From NCBI GenBank assembly GCA_021787365.1, contig JAJYMB010000027.1, forward strand, positions 30,833-94,832: a stretch of DNA of 64,000 bases, in the 5' to 3' direction. Source of the DNA: Actinomycetes bacterium. GTDB taxonomy: Bacteria; Actinomycetota; Acidimicrobiia; Acidimicrobiales; Palsa-688. Both the position numbers and the translations under genes were made by a program. The notes beneath the pieces are model-generated. The model saw nothing but the letters and a program-made list of their open reading frames with translations, was not told the origin of the DNA and made no database searches. Below are positions 8,605 to 17,112 of the stretch, piece by piece. Every line of letters starts with the position of its first letter. Within the stretch, counting starts at the first letter, position 1.

Positions 8605-10350
8605 TTGTTCGCTTTCGTCGCCTACCCGCTGTGGCAGGAGCTCTGGGGCAGCTTCTCGAAGTGGTACCAGCTGAAGCCGGCAGGCTTTGGTGGCCTCAGC
8701 AACTACAAGGCCCTCTTCAGGGACATAGACGTCAGCGCGTCGGCGTTGCACACGGTCGTCTACGTGCTGCTGACTGTGCCGGTAGAAATAGGGCTCGGTC
8801 TGGGGGCGGCCTGGGCCACCTTGCGGGCCAGCCGGGGGCGGGCGCTGCTGGCCGTTGTCTTCCTCCTTCCCCTGGCCGTACCTTGGGCGGTGGCGGGCTC
8901 GTTCTTCAACGGGCTCTTCGGCGTCAACGGGTTGGCCGACCAGTTGAGCCAGCAAGTTTTCGGCACCGGCAGGTCTTTGGTGTGGTTGGACCATCCGCGC
9001 TTGGCCTTCGGCATCATCGTCGTGTTCGGCGTCTGGAAAGGGGCGCCGTGGTGCTACCTGCTCCTGCTGGGGGCGCTCAGCGGGTGCCCGGAAGACGTTT
9101 TCGAAGCCGCCCGGGTCGACGGTGCCCGAGGGGTCACGTTTTGGTGGCACGTCGTGCTTCCCTCCGTGCGGCCCATGCTCGCCTTCGTGATCGTGCTCCG
9201 TGTGATCGCCGAGGCACAGACCTATTACTCGGTGGCCCTGCTGACCAATGGCGGCCCCGGTTTCCCGGGGGCGACCGAACTGGTCGGGTTCTACGACAAC
9301 GTTTTGGCTTTCGGCTTCCAGAACTTCGGCGAAGCTAGCGCCCTCGGGGCTCTCGTGGGAGCCGTCCTGATCGCGGTGGCGTTGGGCGGATGGGCGCTCG
9401 CTCACCCGCGGGCTGGGCCCCGGCGCCCCTATCTGGCCGATCCCTACCTGGATGAGCCCGGTCTGGTGCCCGCCGGGCCCTGGCGAGCCCGCCTGATGGC
9501 GGCGGCCCACGTTGCCTCGTACCCAGTGCGGGCACTGGCCGCAGCCCGTGCCTTCGTCCGCGCTCCTTCCGGCTGGGGCCGTACCGCGAGCCGGAGGCGC
9601 CGGGCGGTCGTCCGCCGAGCGCGGTGGTTGTTCCTGGCGGTTTCGGTGGTGGCCGTGCTGCTCCCGTTCGCCGGCGAGGCCTCGGGTTGGCTCGGGCGCT
9701 CGGAGTTTGCCGGCACGAACTGGCCGGCGGTGGGGACCGGGTTGCTGAACACGCTTTTGATGAGCGCCGCCACCGTCGTCGGTACGCTGGTGCTGGCGGT
9801 GCCGGCTGCGTACGTCCTCGCCTACAAAAAGTTCCGCCTGCGGGGCGCACTTTTCATGTTCGTCCTTTTCACCCTGGCCATCCCGGGCGTCATATTCATA
9901 TACCCCCAGTTCCAAGAGATCGTCTGGTTGGGCCTGGTCAACACCCGTGTGGGTATGCTCGCCCTCTATGTCACTTCGAACCTTCCTCTGGCTGTCTTTT
10001 TCCTCCGCCCGGCCTTCGGCGGCGTCCCCGTGCCCCTGGTGGAGGCCATGCGGGTCGACGGTGCCTCAGGCGTCGGGATCCTGAGACGCTTGGTCCTGCG
10101 CTACTCGGCTAGCACCATCGTCGCCCTGAGCGTGCTCGTCGTGATCTGGGTCTGGGGCGAGGTTCCCATCGCCCTGGCCGTCCTCAGCCCGAACAACGTT
10201 CCCAGCTTCACCCTGCCCCTGCTCGTGGCTGAGGGCCAGGTCCCCAACCCCAACGCCGTGTACCTGCTGTCCATAGCAGTGCCGTTGCTCTTGTTCCTGG
10301 CCACGCAGCGGTTCTTCCGGCGTGGGTTGGTCAGCGGGTCGTTGCTCTAG
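8605..10350 (+). CDS. Fused CUT1 sugar permease (MalF-MalG in one chain)
   Basis: A 581-residue membrane protein carrying two complete permease cores. The first EAA loop, EAARVDGARGVTFWW, is near residue 166 and the second, VEAMRVDGASGVGIL, near 479. A basic linker of about 80 residues joins them around residues 275-345. The track start is a TTG that leaves the first membrane helix short; upstream in frame there are only ATT and a stop. In another frame a GTG at 8571 reads VTERN and then stops, so an indel at about 8585 may have cut off the true start. No binding protein or ATPase is adjacent. It follows the ROK gene by 66 bases and may be co-transcribed with it. Confidence 0.8.
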   Translation: MFAFVAYPLWQELWGSFSKWYQLKPAGFGGLSNYKALFRDIDVSASALHTVVYVLLTVPVEIGLGLGAAWATLRASRGRALLAVVFLLPLAVPWAVAGSFFNGLFGVNGLADQLSQQVFGTGRSLVWLDHPRLAFGIIVVFGVWKGAPWCYLLLLGALSGCPEDVFEAARVDGARGVTFWWHVVLPSVRPMLAFVIVLRVIAEAQTYYSVALLTNGGPGFPGATELVGFYDNVLAFGFQNFGEASALGALVGAVLIAVALGGWALAHPRAGPRRPYLADPYLDEPGLVPAGPWRARLMAAAHVASYPVRALAAARAFVRAPSGWGRTASRRRRAVVRRARWLFLAVSVVAVLLPFAGEASGWLGRSEFAGTNWPAVGTGLLNTLLMSAATVVGTLVLAVPAAYVLAYKKFRLRGALFMFVLFTLAIPGVIFIYPQFQEIVWLGLVNTRVGMLALYVTSNLPLAVFFLRPAFGGVPVPLVEAMRVDGASGVGILRRLVLRYSASTIVALSVLVVIWVWGEVPIALAVLSPNNVPSFTLPLLVAEGQVPNPNAVYLLSIAVPLLLFLATQRFFRRGLVSGSLL

Positions 10351-10444
10351 CGCTGCGCCGAGGTACCGAGGCCCGTTCCGGACGGGCGGCAGGTGGCTCG
10401 GGAGCTACGAGCCCGGGAGGCTGCCCTCGCGCGAGACTGGCCCC

Positions 10445-11932
10445 ATGGAACGGCTCAACCTCACTAACCTGGCCACGCTTCCTGAACGGTGGCGCCCGCT
10501 GGTCGACCCCCGGGAAGTTTCCATTGGTGTCGTACACCTCGGGATAGGGGCGTTCCACCGGGCGCACCAGGCGCTCTACACCGAGAAGGCCATGGCCGAA
10601 GCAGGGGAGGCCGGCTGGGGGATCTGCGGGGTGACGCAGAGGAGCGAGGCGGTAGGCGAGGCCCTCGTCCCGCAGGACTGCCTTTACAGTGTCGTTGAAA
10701 GCTCGCCGGCGGGAACCGAGCTGCACGTGGCCGGCGCCGTGCGGGAGGTGCTCTTCGCCCGCCGGCAGGCAGCCGAGCTCACCGAGCGGATCGCCGCGCC
10801 GGCGACCAGCGTGGTCACACTTACCGTTACGGAGAAGGGTTACCGGTATAACCCCGTTACAGGTGAGCTCGATGTGGGGGACCCCGAGGTCGGCGCCGAC
10901 GTGGCTGGGCGCCCTCCAGAAACGGTGCTCGGGCAGCTCGTGGGCGGCATCGAGGCGCGTATGCGCGCGGGTGGGCCACCCCTCACGGTCGTCTGCTGCG
11001 ACAACCTCCCGAGCAACGGGCCGACGCTCCGCCGCCTCGTGCTGGGTTACTGCCGGCTCTTGCCCGGAGCCCGGGCGAGGGCCGTGGAGGACTGGGTCGA
11101 GGCCAACGTGACCTTCCCGGCCACAGTGGTCGACCGGATCGTGCCTGCGAGCACCGACGCGGACAGGGCCAGGGCGGCCGAGCTTCTTGGCTTGCTGGAC
11201 CAGGCGGCAGTGGTGACCGAGCCGTTCTCCCAGTGGGTGGTGGAGGACCGTTTCGCCGGCCCCCGCCCAGCCTGGGAGCGGGCTGGCGCCGAGCTCGTCG
11301 GCGACGTGGCCCCTTATGAGGAGATGAAGCTCCGGCTCCTCAACGGCAGCCACTCGGCGCTCGCCTACCTAGGCGCACTTGCCGGCCACGACCTCATCGC
11401 CCACACCGTTACCGCCCCGGGGTTCACGGCTTATGTGCGCGCCCTCATGGACCAAGACATGACCCCGACCCTTTCGCCGCCGGCGGGCTTCGACCTCGAA
11501 GCTTACAAAACGGCGTTGCTCGGGCGCTTTGCCAACCCCGTGCTGCGTCACCGGACCACCCAGGTGGCCATGGACGGCACGCAGAAGCTGCCTTACCGTC
11601 TTCTCGCGCCCATAGCGGCGCGCTTGGCCGAAGGCGCCGAGCCCCGCCACGCCTGCCTGGCGGTCGCGGGCTGGATGCGCTACGTGAGCGTCAGGGAAAG
11701 TGAAAAGGGGGCCCCGCTCCCACTCGAGGATCCCCTGGCAGAGAGGCTGCGCGCCCTCACCTCGGGCGCGTCCACGGCCGCCTCGGTAGTGGAGGCCCTG
11801 CTCGGAATGAGGGAGGTCTTCCCCGAGCCCCTGGCCGAGGACGCGAGGTTCCGCAAGCTCCTCGTCGAGGATCTGGACGCCCTCAGCCGTAAGGGCGCCG
11901 GCGCCGTGGTCGCATCCTGGCCGGCGGCGTGA
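10445..11932 (+). CDS. Mannitol dehydrogenase / fructuronate reductase family oxidoreductase
   Basis: A 495-residue member of the long-chain polyol dehydrogenase family. It has the N-terminal nucleotide-binding pattern VVHLGIGAFHRAHQALY and the catalytic KLRLLNGSHSALAYLG near residue 294, with the Lys-Asn-His residues of the family. It should interconvert a polyol or hexonate with a ketose or keto-acid using NAD(P)H; mannitol, mannonate and altronate versions cannot be separated by eye. The track extends to 10322, but the ATG at 10445 begins the recognised domain. It lies 94 bases after the fused permease gene, which may import its substrate. Confidence 0.88.
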   Translation: MERLNLTNLATLPERWRPLVDPREVSIGVVHLGIGAFHRAHQALYTEKAMAEAGEAGWGICGVTQRSEAVGEALVPQDCLYSVVESSPAGTELHVAGAVREVLFARRQAAELTERIAAPATSVVTLTVTEKGYRYNPVTGELDVGDPEVGADVAGRPPETVLGQLVGGIEARMRAGGPPLTVVCCDNLPSNGPTLRRLVLGYCRLLPGARARAVEDWVEANVTFPATVVDRIVPASTDADRARAAELLGLLDQAAVVTEPFSQWVVEDRFAGPRPAWERAGAELVGDVAPYEEMKLRLLNGSHSALAYLGALAGHDLIAHTVTAPGFTAYVRALMDQDMTPTLSPPAGFDLEAYKTALLGRFANPVLRHRTTQVAMDGTQKLPYRLLAPIAARLAEGAEPRHACLAVAGWMRYVSVRESEKGAPLPLEDPLAERLRALTSGASTAASVVEALLGMREVFPEPLAEDARFRKLLVEDLDALSRKGAGAVVASWPAA

Positions 11933-12014
11933 CCTCGAGCACCTGCGGAGCGAGCGCGCACGACCTCCACCGCCTGAGGTCCTGCCACCTGATGGGCACG
12001 GGCCCGGCGACCGC

Positions 12015-12030
12015 CTTGTACCGGTACAAG
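12015..12030. promoter_or_regulatory. Perfect 16-bp palindrome, candidate LacI operator
   Basis: CTTGTACCGGTACAAG is a perfect palindrome lying 58 bases upstream of the -35 of the binding-protein gene. Palindromes with a central CG-type dyad are typical LacI-family operators, and a LacI gene lies downstream. The core GGTAC recurs at 12130-12139 and 14475-14482. Assignment to that regulator is inference. Confidence 0.55.
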
Positions 12031-12087
12031 ATCACGCCCTCCACCGCTGGCGCCTCATGCGGCCGCCAAGAATGTGCGAGGGGCGCC

Positions 12088-12116
12088 TTGACAGCCCACC
12101 CCCGGGTTGGTACGGT
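12088..12116 (+). promoter_or_regulatory. Promoter for the family-5 binding-protein gene
   Basis: TTGACA at 12088-12093, a 17-base spacer and TACGGT at 12111-12116 give a good housekeeping promoter about 160 bases before the ATG at 12279. The imperfect palindrome TGGTACGGTGCCA (12108-12120) overlaps the -10. The whole gap 11933-12278 holds this promoter, the two palindromes and no gene. Confidence 0.6.
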
Positions 12117-12129
12117 GCCAGTCAGTCCC

Positions 12130-12139
12130 GGTACGTACC
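12130..12139. promoter_or_regulatory. Palindrome near the expected transcription start
   Basis: GGTACGTACC is a perfect 10-bp palindrome just downstream of the -10, where a repressor would block initiation or clearance. It shares the GGTAC half-site with the upstream palindrome at 12015-12030. Confidence 0.4.
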
Positions 12140-12278
12140 AGGGGCCCTCGAGAGGGGGCCGGTCGGTCGTGACCGAGATGTCGAGGGGGTTTTGATAGGC
12201 AACGCCGTCACAAGCGGCGGCTTTGCGCCTTATAGAGACGCGAGGGACACTCAGAGCCTCAGGGAGGGCAACAAAGAA

Positions 12279-14351
12279 ATGAAAGGGGTAAAAACTAAGG
12301 CGCTCGCGGGCGCGGCAGTCATCGGGATGGTCGCGGTCCCCTCGGCACCGAGCTGGGCGAGCCAACACGGTGCCCGGTCGACCAAGGCAGTGTCGTCTTT
12401 TGTGCCCACTGTCCCGATAGTGGCAGCGGCACCGGCGGTCCAGACGCTGGACCCGTCCGACTGGGCGGCCCAGATCCTGGTGGACCAGGGCACGTTGATG
12501 GAAGGCCTGTACGGCTACAGCCCGACAGGCCAGATCGTACCCAAGATAGCCACTCATTACACAGTTTCCGATGGAGGCCTCGTCTGGACCTTCTACCTGC
12601 GCCACAACGCCAGGTGGTCAAACGGCGCCCCGGTCACGGCACAGGACTTCTACTACTCCTGGATGCGCACGGCGTCGCCCAAGAACAGCTCCGACTCCAT
12701 GTGGGCGAGCGTCATGAACTACGTCTCCGAGTCCTACCCTTACCACGACGGCAGCGCGCCGGCGAGCGCAGTCGGGGTCAAGGTGATCAACCCGTACGAG
12801 ATCCAGCTCAGGCTCTCGGCGCCGCACAACATCTTGGGGGAGATGCCGATCACCGGCTCGATGCCCCTCTACCCGCCTTCGGTCGAGGCGCACCCGACCA
12901 CCTGGTACCTGCCCAAGTACTTTGTTGGGGACGGCCCGTACATCTTGAAGAGCTTCACGCCGAGCGAAGGGATGACCCTCGTCCGCAACCCCGACTACGT
13001 CGGGGCCCCAGGTGAGCCCAACGTCGGCAACATCAACGAGATGAAGCTCGTCACCCAGTCGAGCGTCCCCGTCGAGGACTACCTGGCGGGCAAGTTGGAC
13101 ATTGCAGATGTCACGACGCCGTCGGACTACAAGTACGTGCTCGACCACCCCAGCTTGAAATCGCAGCTGCACGTGCAGACTGACAACCAGGTCGAGTACC
13201 TCCAATGGGACAAGTCCACGGAGGACTCCCCGCTCGAAAACCTGAGCGTACGGAAGGCAATCGCGATGGCGGTCGACCGCCAGCCCATCGTGAACAGCGT
13301 GCTCGCTGGCATGGCCGGGCCAACCAACGTCTTCGGGTACAAGGGCTGGCCCACGTACTCGCTGCAGCACCCGCTCACCTACAACGTGCAAAAGGCCCGC
13401 CAGTTGCTGGCCCAGGCGGGGTACCCGGGGGGCAAGGGCTTCCCGACCATAGAAATCTACGCCGAGGTGGCGAGCGTCAGCCCCAACAGCGTGCCCATCG
13501 CCGAAGCGGTCGCCGCGGAGCTGAAGCAAAACCTCGGGATCAACTGCCAGATCACGCCGGAAAACGCGACCCTGTTCGGTGACATCACCTACGCCGGGCT
13601 CAACTCGTTCGTGAAGCCCGGCTATGTCATCGGTGGCGGCACGCCTAACTGGGTCGACGTGACAAGCCTGCCGATCGAGTCCAACCAGGACCTGTACAAC
13701 TACGGGACCGTCGGGCCGCTTTCGTTCCGCCAGCACATGTCCGCTGCCTTCTACAATGCCTACGACCCGTCGGACGTGGCCCTGATGGGCAACCCCACCA
13801 ACACGAGCGAAGGGACGACGCCTGCTGACTGGGTACCGCTCGAAAAGGCGGCAAAGGCAGACATCGCCTACTTGAACGCCTGGAACGCCAAGCAGCCGGC
13901 TGCTTACCGCAAGACATACCTGGATGTCCCCGGCACGGAAACCAACCAGCAACTATGGAACGGGTTGTTGCAGGCCTGGCACCAGGCCAAGACACCCGCT
14001 GCGCTTCACACCGCGTGGGTGAACGCTTGGAAGTTCCTGGGCTCCTACAGCATCGGAAACGGTGGCGCCAACATCGGCTTGAACGAGAAGGTCTGGATCA
14101 AGCAGCACGAGACGGAGGCCATCCACAACGTCTACATGTGGAACCACGAGCTCGGCGGGACGGTCAACCAGCAGCAAGCGGACCACCTGGCAGCCAACAT
14201 CGACAACTACATGCTCCAGCAGGGCTACGGGATCCCGCTCTACTACTATGAGACCTTCCTCCTGGAGAAGCCCGGTCTCACCGGGGTCCTGGCCAACCCC
14301 TGGTCTTGGGGCGGCGTGTTCCAGATGCAATACCTCAACTACAACGGTTAG
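12279..14351 (+). CDS. Family-5 extracellular solute-binding protein (Opp/Dpp type)
   Basis: A 690-residue secreted binding protein with an N-terminal signal peptide (about residues 1-27) and the family-5 features: WTFYLRHNARWSNGAPVTAQDF, YEIQLRLSAPH and NLSVRKAIAMAVDR. The track's upstream extension is noise; the ATG at 12279 has an AGGGAGG ribosome site 11 bases before it. No lipobox cysteine is seen. Family-5 proteins bind peptides, but many actinobacterial and thermophile members bind oligosaccharides. With a LacI regulator, a GH39 enzyme and DppBCDF next to it, an oligo-xyloside ligand is more likely than a peptide. Confidence 0.9.
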   Translation: MKGVKTKALAGAAVIGMVAVPSAPSWASQHGARSTKAVSSFVPTVPIVAAAPAVQTLDPSDWAAQILVDQGTLMEGLYGYSPTGQIVPKIATHYTVSDGGLVWTFYLRHNARWSNGAPVTAQDFYYSWMRTASPKNSSDSMWASVMNYVSESYPYHDGSAPASAVGVKVINPYEIQLRLSAPHNILGEMPITGSMPLYPPSVEAHPTTWYLPKYFVGDGPYILKSFTPSEGMTLVRNPDYVGAPGEPNVGNINEMKLVTQSSVPVEDYLAGKLDIADVTTPSDYKYVLDHPSLKSQLHVQTDNQVEYLQWDKSTEDSPLENLSVRKAIAMAVDRQPIVNSVLAGMAGPTNVFGYKGWPTYSLQHPLTYNVQKARQLLAQAGYPGGKGFPTIEIYAEVASVSPNSVPIAEAVAAELKQNLGINCQITPENATLFGDITYAGLNSFVKPGYVIGGGTPNWVDVTSLPIESNQDLYNYGTVGPLSFRQHMSAAFYNAYDPSDVALMGNPTNTSEGTTPADWVPLEKAAKADIAYLNAWNAKQPAAYRKTYLDVPGTETNQQLWNGLLQAWHQAKTPAALHTAWVNAWKFLGSYSIGNGGANIGLNEKVWIKQHETEAIHNVYMWNHELGGTVNQQQADHLAANIDNYMLQQGYGIPLYYYETFLLEKPGLTGVLANPWSWGGVFQMQYLNYNG

Positions 14352-14392
14352 GCACGCAAGCACAAGGGCCCGTTGTAGGTGAGCTCCGAGAT

Positions 14393-14470
14393 GGCGAGCA
14401 GTGTCGCGAGGACCGTTGGTGCCAGGGTCTTTCTTGGACCGCCCTGGCCCATCCCTCGGCACTGCTCGCC
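14393..14470. repeat. Nested inverted repeat between binding-protein gene and lacI
   Basis: GGCGAGCAGTG (14393-14403) and CACTGCTCGCC (14460-14470) form a perfect 11-bp stem. Inside it GCCAGGG (14421-14427) and CCCTGGC (14442-14448) form a second 7-bp stem with a 14-base loop. It follows the binding-protein stop by about 40 bases. A transcription terminator/attenuator or an mRNA stabiliser that raises binding-protein level over the downstream genes would fit. Confidence 0.5.
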
Positions 14471-14474
14471 TAGC

Positions 14475-14482
14475 CGGTACCG
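14475..14482. promoter_or_regulatory. Short palindrome immediately before lacI
   Basis: CGGTACCG is an 8-bp perfect palindrome ending three bases before the lacI ATG, and shares its core with the palindrome at 12015-12030. It may serve autoregulation; short enough that chance cannot be excluded. Confidence 0.3.
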
Positions 14483-14485
14483 AAG

Positions 14486-15559
14486 ATGACCGCACGCAAA
14501 CCAAGGCCTGAAGGACCGAAGCCGGAGGCGGCGCGTCTCACCGTGCGTGAGATGGCTTCGCAGGTCGGAGTCTCCCCGATGACGGTGTCGCGAGTCCTGA
14601 ACAAGCGGCCCGACGTGGCGCCGCAGACGCGCGAGAGGGTGGAGCGCATGATCGCGCAGTCAGGGTTCGTGCCTGCGCGAGCGGCCAACGCCAGGCGGGA
14701 GGGCCGCCACGGGCTGATCGACTTGGTGGTCCCGGCGCTCGACACCGGGTACTCCCTCGAGATCGCGCGAGGCGTTGAAGCGGCACTGGAGCCGACTGGT
14801 TACCGCTTGGTGCTTTCCTGCACCTATTCGTCGAGCCGCGATCCGGCCAAGCAGGAGCGGACGTGGCTGGCCAGGCTCTCCCAGGGCAAGACCGACGGCG
14901 CCATACTCGTCCTCTACGCAGACCAATCTCGGAGGCTCGAGGCGCTACGGCGCCGGCACATCCCCTTCGTCATAGTCGACCCCGTGGGGGACCTCGGGCC
15001 CGACGTCCCGTCGGTCGGGGCGACCAACTGGGCGGGGGCGAGGGCCGCAACCGAGTACCTGCTGTCGCTCGGCCACCGGCGAGTCGGTTTCATCGGGGGC
15101 CCGCCGTCGTTGCTTTGCGCCGAGGAGCGGTTGTCCGGCTACCGGTCCGCGCTCGAGGCGGCCGGTACCAGGGTGACGCCCGAGCTGGTGCGCCCGGGCA
15201 ACTTCATGGACGACGTGGGCTACAAGCAAACGCTCGCTTTGATGGAGCTGGCCGAGCCTCCGACTGCCATCTTCGCGGGGAGCGACAGCCAAGCTCTCGG
15301 CGCGTACGGCGCGCTCCGCCAGCTCGGTAAGTGCGTCCCCGATGACGTGAGCGTCGTTGGTTTCGACGACACGCTGGTCGCGCCGCTGGTTACGCCGGCC
15401 CTCACTACCGTCCGCCAGCCGCTTGCTGAAATGGGCCGGTTCGCGGTGCGCAACCTTTTGCGGGTCATCGAGGGGAGGCCTCTATCGAGCATGCGTGTGC
15501 AGTTGGCGACGACGCTGATCATCAGGGGTTCCTGCGCTCCGCCGGGGCAGGGCTCATGA
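14486..15559 (+). CDS. LacI-family transcriptional regulator
   Basis: A 357-residue protein with an N-terminal LacI helix-turn-helix (residues about 17-45, TVREMASQVGVSPMTVSRVL), hinge, and a periplasmic-binding-protein-like sugar domain ending in the conserved VVGFDDTLVAPLVTPALTTVRQP. It probably represses the surrounding oligosaccharide cluster in the absence of inducer. It overlaps the GH39 gene by four bases (ATGA), so regulator and enzyme are translated together. Confidence 0.93.
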   Translation: MTARKPRPEGPKPEAARLTVREMASQVGVSPMTVSRVLNKRPDVAPQTRERVERMIAQSGFVPARAANARREGRHGLIDLVVPALDTGYSLEIARGVEAALEPTGYRLVLSCTYSSSRDPAKQERTWLARLSQGKTDGAILVLYADQSRRLEALRRRHIPFVIVDPVGDLGPDVPSVGATNWAGARAATEYLLSLGHRRVGFIGGPPSLLCAEERLSGYRSALEAAGTRVTPELVRPGNFMDDVGYKQTLALMELAEPPTAIFAGSDSQALGAYGALRQLGKCVPDDVSVVGFDDTLVAPLVTPALTTVRQPLAEMGRFAVRNLLRVIEGRPLSSMRVQLATTLIIRGSCAPPGQGS

Positions 15560-17112
15560 TGGCGCCCACGACAGCCGGGACGGCAGAGGAAGTAGCATTC
15601 GACGCGAGGTTTGCCGGGACGGTGCTGGCACCGGTGTGGAAGAAGTGCGTAGGTGCCGGCCGGGCGGCCGAGGCGCTCCGTGCGGACTTCCAGCGCCACT
15701 TGGAGGTCGCGCGGAAAGAGATCGGCTTCGAGTACCTCCGCTGCCACGGGCCGCTCTGCGACGAGATGATGGTCTACCGGGAGGAAGGCGGGAAGCCCGT
15801 CCACAATTGGCAGTACCTCGACATGGTGTACGACCACTGGCTGTCCGTGGGCATCCGCCCGTTCGTCGAGTTATCGTTCATGCCCTCCGACCTGGCGAGC
15901 GGGGACGAGACATGCTTCTGGTGGCGAGGCAACATAACGCCACCCAAGGACTGGGCGCGGTGGGAAGGGCTCGTGAGGGACATGGTCGTCCACTTCGTCG
16001 ACCGCTACGGCCTCCCCGAAGTGAGAAGGTGGTACTTCGAGGTCTGGAACGAGCCGGACCTCTCCTTCTTCTGGAAAGGCGCTGACTTCGACGCCTACCT
16101 CGAGCTCTACGAGCGGACGGCGAGGGCCGTCAAGTCGGTGGCCCCCGAACTGCGCGTTGGCGGCCCGGCCACCTCCGGCGCAGAGGGTTCGACGGCAAGG
16201 AAGCCGACCTTCGCGGAGCGTTTCCTAGCGGCCTGCGCCGAGCGCGCGCTCCCACTCGACTTCTTTTCCACCCACCCGTACCCGACCTTCCACGCGCTCG
16301 ACGTCGCTGGCGACGGCGCCATGGGATGGCTCGGCCCCGACAGGCTCGGGACCGACCTCGAGCGGATAGACAAACTGCTTGCCGACAACGGTTACGCGCA
16401 CCTGGAACGGCACCTCACCGAGTGGAACTCGAGCCCGAGCCCGCGCGACCCCTCGCACGACACGGCTTTCATGGCGCCCTTCATAGTTCGGAACAACTCG
16501 AGTGCCCGCGGCCGGGTGAGCGCGCTGTCCTTTTGGGTTGTGAGCGACATCTTCGAGGAGGCCCGGCTGGGCGACGGGCCTTTCCATGGGGGCTTCGGCC
16601 TATTGAACGCCCAGGGCCTGAAAAAGCCGTCCTTCCACGGCTACTGGTTCCTCTCGCGGCTCGGGCCGGCCGAACTTGCGAGCGGCGACTCTTTCGTGGC
16701 CACAAGGCGCGAAGATGGTGCGCTCGCGATTGTCGTGTGGAACTACTGCCACTACCGTGGCGACGCTCGCCTGGAGCGCGACGTCGACGACCCCTACGAG
16801 CTGTTCGAGCCAGGTCGGCCCAGGCGCTTCGAGCTGTCCATCGCCGGGGTCGAAGGGCCCGTTCGCGTGGCCACGACTCGCTTCGACCGCTCCCACGGCA
16901 GCGTTTACGACGCCTGGGTGGAGATGGGCAGGCCCGTGCACCTTTCCCGCGAGGACGTCGAGGTGTTGCACGCTCGCGCCGAGCTCAGCACCAAGGTCGA
17001 GCACGCAACGCTTCAAGACGGGGCGCTCCGGCGCGGGGTGGTCGTGGAGCCCCACGGCGTCGTCCTCGTCGAGGTTAGCTCGCTAGGGGGGAGGGCGCCG
17101 TGGGCCTCGTGA
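15556..17112 (+). CDS. GH39 family glycosidase, probable beta-xylosidase
   Basis: The 518-residue enzyme carries the GH39 acid/base region FEVWNEPDLSFFW near residue 164 and the nucleophile region LTEWNSSPSPRD near residue 288, within a clan GH-A barrel, followed by a C-terminal beta-sandwich. It should release xylose from the non-reducing end of xylo-oligosaccharides in the cytoplasm, since no signal peptide is present. It sits between lacI and the transporter genes and overlaps dppB by 13 bases. Alpha-L-iduronidase is the other known GH39 activity but is unlikely here. Confidence 0.9.
   Translation: MMAPTTAGTAEEVAFDARFAGTVLAPVWKKCVGAGRAAEALRADFQRHLEVARKEIGFEYLRCHGPLCDEMMVYREEGGKPVHNWQYLDMVYDHWLSVGIRPFVELSFMPSDLASGDETCFWWRGNITPPKDWARWEGLVRDMVVHFVDRYGLPEVRRWYFEVWNEPDLSFFWKGADFDAYLELYERTARAVKSVAPELRVGGPATSGAEGSTARKPTFAERFLAACAERALPLDFFSTHPYPTFHALDVAGDGAMGWLGPDRLGTDLERIDKLLADNGYAHLERHLTEWNSSPSPRDPSHDTAFMAPFIVRNNSSARGRVSALSFWVVSDIFEEARLGDGPFHGGFGLLNAQGLKKPSFHGYWFLSRLGPAELASGDSFVATRREDGALAIVVWNYCHYRGDARLERDVDDPYELFEPGRPRRFELSIAGVEGPVRVATTRFDRSHGSVYDAWVEMGRPVHLSREDVEVLHARAELSTKVEHATLQDGALRRGVVVEPHGVVLVEVSSLGGRAPWAS

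Noticed and set aside
8119-9915. 598-residue minus ORF opposite the ROK and fused permease genes
   Set aside because: Antisense frame with no motifs over two recognised genes.
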